Below, piece by piece: positions 8,319 through 16,368 of a DNA stretch of 64,000 nucleotides. A program made the position numbers and the translations under genes. The stretch is from a bacterium (GTDB lineage Bacteria > SAR324 > XYD2-FULL-50-16). The stretch lies in assembly GCA_024275165.1 (NCBI GenBank), contig JAJRZQ010000012.1, positions 124,001-188,000 on the forward strand, given 5' to 3'. The notes beneath the pieces are model-generated. The model saw only the letters and a list, made by a program, of their open reading frames with translations. It was not told the DNA's origin and did no database searches. Numbering within the stretch: position 1 is the first letter of the stretch; every line of letters begins with the position of its first letter.

Positions 8319-9035
8319 ATGAGTTATCAAATGCCCGATGGGGCGGAAAAATATGAATTTGTACAGAGCCGATTTTCCGCGATTGCTCAAAAGTACGACC
8401 TCTTTAATGATTTAATCACCCAAGGCTTTCACCGCCATTGGAAAAACTTGGTGGTGCAAAAAACAGGTTTGGCCCCGGGAGACCAGGCCTTGGATATTTG
8501 TTGCGGCACCGGGGATATTACGGAACGGTTGGCCAAAGCGGTGGGGAGCAAAGGCAAGGCGATTGGGCTGGATTTTTCCTTTGGCATGTTGGAGGTGGCT
8601 CGTTCGAGAAAAGGACTGAGCAAGACCCCTTTGGTGCAGGGGGACGCGATGAACCTCCCCTTCGCCTCAGAGACTTTCGACGCCTTGACGGTGGGATATG
8701 GTTTGCGGAATTTGGTTGATTTATCCCAGGGTCTAGAGGAGGTTTACCGTGTTTTAAAGCCTGGTGGGCGCTTTGTTTGCCTAGATTTGGGCAAGGTGAC
8801 CTTGCCGGTGGTCAAACAGGTTTTTCAGTTTTATTTTTTTCAAGTGGTGCCGCGCATTGGCAAGATTTTATATCCGAAAGAAGACATGTTTGATTATTTC
8901 CCTCAATCGAGTGTCGATTATCCGGGGCCGGAAAGCCTAAAAAAGATGTTGGAAAAGGCGGGGTTTCGTCAGGTGGAATATCAAAGCTATCATTTTGGGG
9001 GGTCGGTAATTCACCGGGCGGTGAAACTTAAATAA
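8319..9035 (+). CDS. ubiE: UbiE/MenG quinone-biosynthesis methyltransferase
   Basis: SAM-dependent C-methyltransferase acting on demethylmenaquinone or a ubiquinone precursor. The start at 8319 is chosen because AGGA precedes it by 6 bases and the product begins MSYQMPDGAEKYEFVQSRFS, as in the family. The SAM-binding motif ALDICCGTGDIT and the downstream GYGLRNL and RVLKPGGRFVCLDLGK blocks are typical. Length is 238 residues. Which quinone is made cannot be decided from this window. Confidence 0.92.
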   Translation: MSYQMPDGAEKYEFVQSRFSAIAQKYDLFNDLITQGFHRHWKNLVVQKTGLAPGDQALDICCGTGDITERLAKAVGSKGKAIGLDFSFGMLEVARSRKGLSKTPLVQGDAMNLPFASETFDALTVGYGLRNLVDLSQGLEEVYRVLKPGGRFVCLDLGKVTLPVVKQVFQFYFFQVVPRIGKILYPKEDMFDYFPQSSVDYPGPESLKKMLEKAGFRQVEYQSYHFGGSVIHRAVKLK

Positions 9036-9036
9036 A

Positions 9037-9247
9037 GGAAACTCTGAAAAACGCGGAGTTTCCCAGCAAGGCAGGAATGCCTTGCCAAATCAAAAAGTGG
9101 TACTTATTGATTCGCGTTGAGGTTGTGGATTTTATTCACAGCCGAAAAGACGGAAAAACTTGACGCGCCCCCAGGGCTATAATCAGCCCGAAGGGTACGA
9201 ACCTACCGCTTGAACAAGCGGTAGGCAAGGAGTTTTTCAGAGGTTCC
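9037..9247 (+). mobile_element. 211-bp MITE-like inverted-repeat element, copy 1
   Basis: Near-identical in sequence and identical in length to 22820-23030. Ends are 16-bp inverted repeats differing at one base (left GGAAACTCTGAAAAAC, right complement GGAACCTCTGAAAAAC), flanked by TAAA on both sides (9033-9036 and 9248-9251), a likely target-site duplication. There is no coding capacity. Inside are several hairpins: GGAAACTC/GAGTTTCC at the left end, GCAAGGCA/TGCCTTGC, GGTTGTG/CACAGCC, and CTACCGCTTG/CAAGCGGTAG near the right end. It lies between the convergent ends of ubiE and the TPR gene and could also end transcription. Confidence 0.8.
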
Positions 9248-9339
9248 TAAAGAGGGCTTGCCCCTGCGCTGGGTCGAGGGGATCGGTTGCGTCGCTGAAT
9301 TTAGTTGAGTTGGTAGCTGAGCGGGCAAAAGAGGGGGAA

Positions 9340-11088
9340 TTAATCTTGCCCCGTCTTTTCTCGTTCTTGTTCTTTAGCGAACTTCGCCATTTTTTCTTGG
9401 TGCTCCACCATTTTTTCCCATCGGCGAATCAGGTCTTGTAGGTCATTCATCTTTTTTAGGCCCTTGTAAAGGCCCGCAAGCTGCATAAAGACCTGTTTGT
9501 CGACCTTCATTCTCAAGGCGGATTCTAAAAACTGAATTGCCTTCATGTAGTTCTTTTTCGACATACAGGCACGAGCCTCGGCAAGGAGAACCAACCTCTC
9601 CTTTTCTTGTTCCTGCCGTTTGACCTCGTCCATCATCTGGCGGTATTCTTCCAGGTATTGCTCTTCTTTTTCCGAATTTTTCAGTTGGCTGTAGATCGCC
9701 GCCGCTTTTTTGACCGTTTCTGGTAGACGCAAGATTCCCAATGCCTTATGCACATAGTCGGTGGCGGGTTTGAACTTCATATTGTGCATGAGTTGCTCGG
9801 CTTTGGAAAAGTAATAATCGTGCATCTCTTTTAATTTGGCCTTTCCTTCTTCATTGTCCGGGTAGGCGGCGAGCAATTCTTTGTAGCAGCGGGTCGCCTC
9901 GTCAATTTTTTTTTGTTCCCGATAGATTTCGCCCATGCGCAGCCATAAGAGCGGCTCGGGATATTCTGTGCAGGCGATTTTGTAAAAGCTTAAAGCCTTG
10001 GCAAAGTGCCCGTCTTCAAAGGCACGGTGAGCCTGACGCACCAGTTTGCGCATGCTGTAGATGCCGCCGGACTTTTCTAAGAGGCTCGCGGTTTTAATGA
10101 GGTACTTGGTAGCGAGGAATTTTTTCTTCGCTTTTTTATACATCAAGCCGATGTTGACATTATTGTAGCGATTGAACTCATTTCCCCCCAAAAGGCGGCT
10201 CATGCCGGCGATCCCTTCTTCTAGTTTTCCCGCTTTAGCCAAGCAAAGGTTGAGCAGCATGGGCTTGTAGAAATAATCGGCCTCATTGAGCCGTTTAAAG
10301 GCGTCTTCGGCGATATCAATACGATTGTTCCTGAGGGAAAAAAGCCCGAGATTGTAGATATGGTTGTTGGCCTGTTCGGTATCGGTCTCAATGAGGCGTT
10401 GGAACTCATCGAGAAAGTCTTCCACCGTGGCGTTGAGGGCCTTTTCCTGAATTCTTTTAATATCGAGGTCAAAGTGGCTCGCTTCGACCGTGGCCCCTTC
10501 GTTAAGCTTTTGTTCTTTTAAGAGTTGAAGCTCTTGGATTTTCTCAGCAACCCGTTCTTCCTTCGCGGATTCGATTTCTTGGCGCATGAGTTCTAAGATC
10601 TTTTCCGGGCCAATGAAGTCGGGGTAGACAAAATCGGTGAGATCATTGAAGGAGGAAACACTGCTGATCACCGCTTCATCATATTTATCGACCCGAGCCA
10701 TGCAGGCGGCGAGGTTGTAAAAAGCGGGTTCGTAGTTTTGTTTTGCCTTGAGGGCCGTTTTATAGAGCTGCTCGGCTTGGGGGTAATTTTTTAGTTCCCT
10801 GGCGTAGTTGCCGAGGCGATTGGCGAGTTCAAAGTCACGGTTGTTGTCTTTGATCAGGTTGAGCCCAATGGAGACTGCCGATTCGAGGTTGCCCATGGCG
10901 GCGAATTGGGCGAGTTCTTCTTTTAACCGGGGGTAGACATCTTGAGGGTTGATGGACATGGCTTTGTCGAATTCGACCATGGCGCCATTGTAAAACTTGT
11001 CGCCGAGCATTCGCATGCCGTCTTTAAGGTGTTGTTCCACCTTTTCACGGACTTGGTCTTCTTTACTGCGTAAAAGGCCTCTTAACAT
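9340..11088 (-). CDS. Tetratricopeptide-repeat protein
   Basis: A 582-residue cytoplasmic protein (no signal peptide or membrane helix) made largely of TPR-type helix pairs. Repeats are visible at about residues 35-70 (YNGAMVEFDKAMSINPQD), 95-130 (NYPQAEQLYKTALKAKQNYEPAFYNL) and 345-400 (GHFAKALSFYKIACTEYPEP, then KIDEATRCYKELLAAYPDN). It ends in a charged coiled-coil region. Such proteins scaffold complexes; no partner is evident. It follows ntrX on the same strand with a 124-base gap, so it may have its own promoter. Confidence 0.75.
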   Translation of the reverse strand: MLRGLLRSKEDQVREKVEQHLKDGMRMLGDKFYNGAMVEFDKAMSINPQDVYPRLKEELAQFAAMGNLESAVSIGLNLIKDNNRDFELANRLGNYARELKNYPQAEQLYKTALKAKQNYEPAFYNLAACMARVDKYDEAVISSVSSFNDLTDFVYPDFIGPEKILELMRQEIESAKEERVAEKIQELQLLKEQKLNEGATVEASHFDLDIKRIQEKALNATVEDFLDEFQRLIETDTEQANNHIYNLGLFSLRNNRIDIAEDAFKRLNEADYFYKPMLLNLCLAKAGKLEEGIAGMSRLLGGNEFNRYNNVNIGLMYKKAKKKFLATKYLIKTASLLEKSGGIYSMRKLVRQAHRAFEDGHFAKALSFYKIACTEYPEPLLWLRMGEIYREQKKIDEATRCYKELLAAYPDNEEGKAKLKEMHDYYFSKAEQLMHNMKFKPATDYVHKALGILRLPETVKKAAAIYSQLKNSEKEEQYLEEYRQMMDEVKRQEQEKERLVLLAEARACMSKKNYMKAIQFLESALRMKVDKQVFMQLAGLYKGLKKMNDLQDLIRRWEKMVEHQEKMAKFAKEQEREKTGQD

Positions 11089-11212
11089 GAATGCAATCTG
11101 GGTATGATATGATCGTTCTGGAGGTTATTTGTATCAAACTATTCGTAAAAAGCCTATAAAAAAAGTGTAAAAAATACTTACGCATAGGGTTAAAACCCGG
11201 TAATGTGGGGAA

Positions 11213-12586
11213 TTATATATCTAAAGGCACCGTAATTTCAAATTGTTGTATTTTTTCTTCCAACTCTTTTCTGGAAATTTCTAAAAAAATAGCCGCTTGG
11301 TCGAGGTTCCATTGATTTTTTTTCATGGATTCGCTGAGAAAGAGCCCCTCAAATACGGTCATGGCTTGGCGGAGGTTGTTGGGTAAATTCCCCACCTGCA
11401 TCACTTCAGCGTTGGAAAGTCGAATCACGGGGGGGACATGGTTTAAACTGATTTCTCGTTCACGCACCATAATCACCATTCGTTCTACAATATTTTTTAA
11501 TTCGCGGATGTTGCCCGGCCAATAATATTGGTTCAAACTGGCCATGGCTTCGTTGCTGACTTCTTTAAGCGGGAAGCCACCAGACTGGCTGAATTGATGC
11601 AGAAAATAATCGACCAATAAAGCGATATCTTCTTTTCTTTCCCTTAAGGGGGGGAGTTCTATGGGAATAACATTTAAGCGGTAATAGAGGTCTTCTCGAA
11701 AGCGCCCTGCCTGAATCTCTTTTTCCAAATCCTTATTGGTCGCGGCGATGATGCGCAGTTCTAAGTCGTGGGTTTCGGTTCCGCCGAGTTGCTCGAATTG
11801 CTGTTCTTGTAAAACCCTTAAGATTTTCGCTTGGGTTTTTAAACTCATGTCCCCGATCTCATCTAAAAAGAGGGTGCCGCCATTGGCTTGGGAAAACTTC
11901 CCTGGTTTGGTGCGGCTGGCCCCCACAAAGGCCCCCTTGACATAGCCAAAGAGTTCGCTTTCAATCATGGCTTCGGGAATGGCGGCGCAATTGACCGCCA
12001 CAAAGGGCATTTGATTGCGTTTGGAATGCAGGTGAATGTGCTTGGCAGCCAGTTCCTTCCCCGTTCCGTTTTCTCCGTGAATTAAAACCCAACCCTCGGT
12101 GGGGGCTGCTTGCTCCAACTCAGCGAGGACTTCTTGAATGCGTTTTGAATTCCCGATGATTTCCACCCCGTCGAGCATGGTTCGGTTTCGGAGTTCTTTA
12201 TTTTCTCGCTCTAAGGCACGCTCTTTTAAGGCATGTTGGAGGGTGAGCAGGATTTTTTCTAAGGCCAAAGGCTTTTCGATGAAGTCATAAGCCCCTTTTT
12301 TGGTTGCCCGTACTGCCGTTTCGATGTTTCCGTGACCGCTCATCATGATCACGGGGAAGTTTTCTTCCCTTTCCCTCAGCCAATCGAGCAGGGTCAAGCC
12401 GTCCATGCCGGGCATCCAGATATCAATCAAGGCCGCGTCAAAGGAAGGGAGTTTCTCGCTGATAAGCGCTTGGGTGCTTTCGGCGCTATCGGTGGTGCTC
12501 ACCTCGTACCCCTCTTCTTCCAAAATGCTCTGTAAGCTGTTGCGGATGCTGGGCTCGTCATCGACGATGAGAATGTGATCGTTCAT
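11213..12586 (-). CDS. ntrX: Sigma-54-dependent response regulator, NtrX-like
   Basis: Transcription activator of the NtrYX system, linked in other bacteria to nitrogen and redox control. The 457-residue protein has a receiver domain (phosphoacceptor D55 in LIDIWMPGMDG), an AAA+ domain with Walker A GENGTGKE (171-178), and the sigma-54 contact loop as GAFVGA (218-223) where GAFTGA is usual. It ends in a Fis-like helix-turn-helix region (about 415-455). The start overlaps ntrY by ATGA. The T-to-V change in the loop also occurs in some NtrX proteins and may alter sigma-54 activation. Confidence 0.88.
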   Translation of the reverse strand: MNDHILIVDDEPSIRNSLQSILEEEGYEVSTTDSAESTQALISEKLPSFDAALIDIWMPGMDGLTLLDWLREREENFPVIMMSGHGNIETAVRATKKGAYDFIEKPLALEKILLTLQHALKERALERENKELRNRTMLDGVEIIGNSKRIQEVLAELEQAAPTEGWVLIHGENGTGKELAAKHIHLHSKRNQMPFVAVNCAAIPEAMIESELFGYVKGAFVGASRTKPGKFSQANGGTLFLDEIGDMSLKTQAKILRVLQEQQFEQLGGTETHDLELRIIAATNKDLEKEIQAGRFREDLYYRLNVIPIELPPLRERKEDIALLVDYFLHQFSQSGGFPLKEVSNEAMASLNQYYWPGNIRELKNIVERMVIMVREREISLNHVPPVIRLSNAEVMQVGNLPNNLRQAMTVFEGLFLSESMKKNQWNLDQAAIFLEISRKELEEKIQQFEITVPLDI

Positions 12587-14724
12587 GTGCGAATGGGGTT
12601 GGCGGGTAATTCAATGGTACAGCGAGCCCCGGTTTGCTGGGGGCCATCTAGATTTTCCAAGCGGATGAAGCCTCCATGATCTTGAACGATCTGTTGTACG
12701 ATGGCAAGCCCTAGACCCGTACCTTCTTCCTTGGTGGTTACATAGGGATCAAAGATGCTGCCCAGCATGGCTTTGGGAATTCCGGCCCCCTGGTCAAGCA
12801 GCTCGATTTGGATGAGCTTGACGGACTTTAGGTAGCGGGTTCGCAGCAGAATACGCCCTTCTTTGCCCTGCATGGCGGCAATGGAATTATCCAACAGGTT
12901 TTTAAAGACCTGTTTGATTTGTTCGGTATCGAGCAAGGCTTGGGGTATATTTTGATCTAGCGCAAGCTTTAGCTCAATCCCCTTAGGGATGCTCGCCTCA
13001 TAGAGATGCGCGATTTCAGTGAGGATTTGATTGATCTGCCCCGGCGAGGGGTTGACCTCAGGTAAACGAGCGAAGTTGCTAAATTCGTTGACCATATTTT
13101 TGAGGTGAGCCACTTCTTGAATGATGGTGGCGGTGCAGTGGTCCAAGACTCCGCTTTCTTCGCTTTCGCTCAAGTAGTTGCGGCGAATGCGCTGGGCAGA
13201 GAGTTGGATAGGGGTGAGGGGGTTTTTGATTTCGTGGGCAATGCGCCTTGCCACCTCTCGCCAGGCCCGCGCCCGGGTCAAACGATCAAACTCGGTTAAG
13301 TCGCTGACCACCAAAAGTCGGCCTAGGGCCTCCCCTTGGGGGGTTTTGAGTTGATACAACTCCAGGTTGACATGGAGTGGTTTTTTACTGATGGAGATAT
13401 GGGTTTCTTCTCGGATTAGCTTTTGTTTCGATTGGGTTAGCTTTGCATTGATTTCTTCAAAGTAGTGTAGCGCTTCTTTGTTTAAAATAGAGCGGTAATG
13501 CTTACCAATCACCGTTTTTTGCTTGATTTTGGAGAGTTCCAGCATGTAGGGGTTGACCCCCTTGATATAACCGGAATTATCAATAAATAAAATTCCACTT
13601 TGGATGTTCTGCAATACCAATTCGACAAAGATGTTTCGTTCTTCCAAAGCGTTGTTGGAATCCACCAACTTGCCTCTGGACTCGGCGAGTTTCTGCTGGT
13701 TTTGCCGCAACTGGCTGGTCATGCTGTTAAAGCTTTCCAAAAGCATGCCGACCTCGTCTCCGATTTCCAGTTTGATTTGAAAATCCAAATCCCCACGGGC
13801 AATGCGTTTTGTGCCTTCTGCCAGGATTTCTAATGGTTCTACGATACTGCGCGCTAAGTAATAGCTGAACCAAATTCCCGCAAAAATGATCAATAGGGTA
13901 AACAACAAGAGATAGGTGGTAAAATTGGTGCGAATGGGCTCTTCTAATTGAATAAGCTTTTTCTGATCCTTGAGGTTTTGTTTGACCGTGGTCAGTTCTT
14001 GGGCAAACTCCTTTGATTGGAGGATCAAAGCCTCCATGATCTGCGGTTGATGGGGGAGGTGATAGATCACCCGAACCAAGCGGGAGTGATCAACGAGTTG
14101 ATAAAAGACCAAGGGAGCGTTGAACAGTTTTGAGGGAGGGAGCAAACCTGAAAAAGGAGACCAAAGGGGTTCGAGATGGGCGTTGATTTGCTTTTTTAAG
14201 ATCTTTAAATTGGGATCGTAAAACACAACCCCGTCAAACTGATAATGCTCCAATATCCGGGGCCAGTGAGAAGACTTTTGGTTTAAAAATTCCGCCGCGG
14301 CCTGAATGGCGTGGTGTTTGAGTTGATCTTCTTCTTTGCGCTCAAAGTGTTGGATGACTTTTTCCGCGTTGACGATGGTGCTGTTGAATTGCCCTTGAAA
14401 CCAAAAATTCATGCTTGATTTTAAAAAGACATTGGCGATGAAAAAAAACATCACCATGGGCAGCGCGGTGACTAAGATAAAGGCAAGGGTTAATTTGAAC
14501 TTCAGGCGAAAGCCGAGTTTACGGTGCCGTACCTCGTAGATGAGCTTGATGAGATTGCGCAAGACCAAGAGAATGGTCAAGAGCAGTAAGACGACATTGA
14601 GGTTGATGAGAAAAAAGATTCCTAAATTGGAGTCGATGGTACTCCAATGCATGACCTCTTGCTGGTAGAGGTTGACCATCAAAAGGCCGATGATCAATAA
14701 AACCATCAGGGCCACCAAGCCCAA
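12583..14724 (-). CDS. ntrY: NtrY-like membrane sensor histidine kinase
   Basis: Partner kinase of NtrX. At 713 residues it has several N-terminal membrane helices (about 1-110), a periplasmic segment, a further helix near 272-292, HAMP (about 293-345), a PAS domain (about 365-470), the phosphoacceptor histidine in RRIAHEIKNPLTPIQ, and an ATPase domain with GAGIP and TGLGLAI. The start shown is a TTG at 14724, which would begin the protein inside a membrane helix. The same frame upstream reads a charged stretch (SEEEHKRLVKNR) back to a TAA, with an ATG four codons before that TAA, so the true start is uncertain. Confidence 0.88.
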   Translation of the reverse strand: MGLVALMVLLIIGLLMVNLYQQEVMHWSTIDSNLGIFFLINLNVVLLLLTILLVLRNLIKLIYEVRHRKLGFRLKFKLTLAFILVTALPMVMFFFIANVFLKSSMNFWFQGQFNSTIVNAEKVIQHFERKEEDQLKHHAIQAAAEFLNQKSSHWPRILEHYQFDGVVFYDPNLKILKKQINAHLEPLWSPFSGLLPPSKLFNAPLVFYQLVDHSRLVRVIYHLPHQPQIMEALILQSKEFAQELTTVKQNLKDQKKLIQLEEPIRTNFTTYLLLFTLLIIFAGIWFSYYLARSIVEPLEILAEGTKRIARGDLDFQIKLEIGDEVGMLLESFNSMTSQLRQNQQKLAESRGKLVDSNNALEERNIFVELVLQNIQSGILFIDNSGYIKGVNPYMLELSKIKQKTVIGKHYRSILNKEALHYFEEINAKLTQSKQKLIREETHISISKKPLHVNLELYQLKTPQGEALGRLLVVSDLTEFDRLTRARAWREVARRIAHEIKNPLTPIQLSAQRIRRNYLSESEESGVLDHCTATIIQEVAHLKNMVNEFSNFARLPEVNPSPGQINQILTEIAHLYEASIPKGIELKLALDQNIPQALLDTEQIKQVFKNLLDNSIAAMQGKEGRILLRTRYLKSVKLIQIELLDQGAGIPKAMLGSIFDPYVTTKEEGTGLGLAIVQQIVQDHGGFIRLENLDGPQQTGARCTIELPANPIRT

Positions 14725-14795
14725 GCGGTTTTTTACCAGCCGTTTGTGTTCTTCTTCACTGAGGGGTTATCTTTTTGCCATGCACCAAGCTGGGG

Positions 14796-15995
14796 CTAGT
14801 ATTCAAAGCGTTTGGGAAGAACAACCAAGCCATCGGCGATGAAGAGGTGTTTTTTCTCTTCTTCTAAGTTGACCCCGATTTCCCGATTGTCACTCACCTT
14901 GGCGCCATGGTCTAAAATCGCGTTTTTGATGACGCAATTTTTGCCGATAGAGGCATTGGAACTGATGATGGAGTTTTCGATTTTGCAGCCTCCCTTGATT
15001 TGGACATTGCGCCCAATCAGGCTGTTTTTGATTTCGCTGTCAACGATATAGGACCCGCTGCCCACGGTGGAGCCTTCGAGTTGAACCCCCTTCTCCCCCC
15101 CTAAATAGGCGCTGGGGAGTTGTTCCCCCAAGGTGCGCAGGGGCCAGGGTTTGACGGTGGTGCCGGTTTGCTGGATTTGTTTGAGGTAATCCATGTTGGC
15201 CTCATAATAGCTGCGCAGCGTGCCCACATCGCGCCAATACTCCCCAAAGCGGGTGGAGCGGAAGTCAAAGCCTTGAATCTTGTAGGAGTGGAGCATCGAG
15301 GGGATAATATTTTTCCCGAAGTCATGCTCGGTCGCCGCGCGCGCGTCTTTGGAGAGTTCTTTAACCAAGGAATCGGTTTTGAAAAGGTAGATTCCCATAT
15401 TGATAAAACATTCATCCCCCTCTCCCTGAATGAGGTCCGGGTTTTTGGGTTTTTCGATGAAGCTGTTGACCTGATAATTTTGATCTAGCGTTAAGACGCC
15501 GAATTCATGGGCTTCTGTTTTTTTAATGGCCATGACCGGCAGGGTGAGGTCGGCCCCGGAGGAGAGATGCCGTTCATACATCTCGCTGAAATCCATGTTG
15601 TAAATGTGGTCGCCGCTTAAGATAAAGACATGCTCGGGGCGGTGATCCTCCAAAAGGTGCATGTTTTGGAAAATGGCGTCTGCCGTGCCCGAATACCAGT
15701 TCTCGCTGATTCGTTGCTGGGCGGGAACCGCGGTAATGAATTCGCCCAATTCATGGGCCAAAAAGTTCCATCCCAAGCGCAGGTGGCTTTCTAAGGAGAG
15801 AGATTTAAACTGGGTCAGCACATAGATATGCCTCAATCCTGAATTGACGCAATTCGACAGTACGAAGTCGGCAATGCGAAACCTTGCCGCGAAGGGGACC
15901 GCCGGTTTAGAGCGGTCACGGGTCAAGGGGTAGAGGCGGCTGCCCTTGCCACCCGCAAGGACAAAGGTTAACAGGTTTTGGCCGTGCAGGTTCAT
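14796..15995 (-). CDS. glgC: Glucose-1-phosphate adenylyltransferase
   Basis: Makes ADP-glucose for glycogen synthesis. The 399-residue product shows the nucleotide-binding signature LAGGKGSRLYPLTRDRSKPAV, the family motif WYSGTADAI, ILSGDHIYNMD, and a C-terminal left-handed beta-helix with hexapeptide repeats. Length is typical (about 400-430). It overlaps the response-regulator gene upstream by ATGA, an unusual coupling suggesting glycogen synthesis is controlled with that signalling pair. No other glg gene is in the window. Confidence 0.93.
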   Translation of the reverse strand: MNLHGQNLLTFVLAGGKGSRLYPLTRDRSKPAVPFAARFRIADFVLSNCVNSGLRHIYVLTQFKSLSLESHLRLGWNFLAHELGEFITAVPAQQRISENWYSGTADAIFQNMHLLEDHRPEHVFILSGDHIYNMDFSEMYERHLSSGADLTLPVMAIKKTEAHEFGVLTLDQNYQVNSFIEKPKNPDLIQGEGDECFINMGIYLFKTDSLVKELSKDARAATEHDFGKNIIPSMLHSYKIQGFDFRSTRFGEYWRDVGTLRSYYEANMDYLKQIQQTGTTVKPWPLRTLGEQLPSAYLGGEKGVQLEGSTVGSGSYIVDSEIKNSLIGRNVQIKGGCKIENSIISSNASIGKNCVIKNAILDHGAKVSDNREIGVNLEEEKKHLFIADGLVVLPKRFEY

Positions 15996-16357
15996 GTTGT
16001 CGTTGTCTTGAGGTTTTGTTTAATGGTGTTTTTGAGTTCGCCGAGATCCATGCTTTTTACCACATAGGCCGCCGCGCTCCAGGTGCGGTAGTTTTCCTTA
16101 AAGTGGGAGTAGGCGGAATGAATGATCACAGGGAGCCCTCTCTGGCTGTTGATGATTCGTTCCAAGGCTTCGATTCCATCCATGCCGGGCATGCGGATAT
16201 CGAGTACAACCAAGTCGAAAGCTTGATTTTGCAAGGCCTTTAGGCCCGCGAATCCGGAATCCAGAGCTTCGGTGTGATACCCTTCGTCTTCTAATTCCAT
16301 TTGAATCAGTTCTCGCATGCTGTCGTCATCTTCAATAATCAGGATATTGCCTGGCAT
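15992..16357 (-). CDS. Single-domain response regulator
   Basis: A 121-residue CheY-like receiver with no output domain. The acidic pair lies in IIEDDDSM, the phosphoacceptor is D53 in VLDIRMPGMDG, and the conserved lysine lies in VVKSMD near residue 105. It sits 11 bases after the kinase gene at 16369 and overlaps glgC downstream, so kinase, regulator and GlgC are probably one operon. Its output must be through protein contacts. Confidence 0.88.
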   Translation of the reverse strand: MPGNILIIEDDDSMRELIQMELEDEGYHTEALDSGFAGLKALQNQAFDLVVLDIRMPGMDGIEALERIINSQRGLPVIIHSAYSHFKENYRTWSAAAYVVKSMDLGELKNTIKQNLKTTTT

Positions 16358-16368
16358 GGTTCCTCCTT

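Noticed and set aside
9252-9339. Extra gene between the repeat element and the TPR gene
   Set aside because: The segment is short, has no start with a ribosome-binding site and no conserved sequence.
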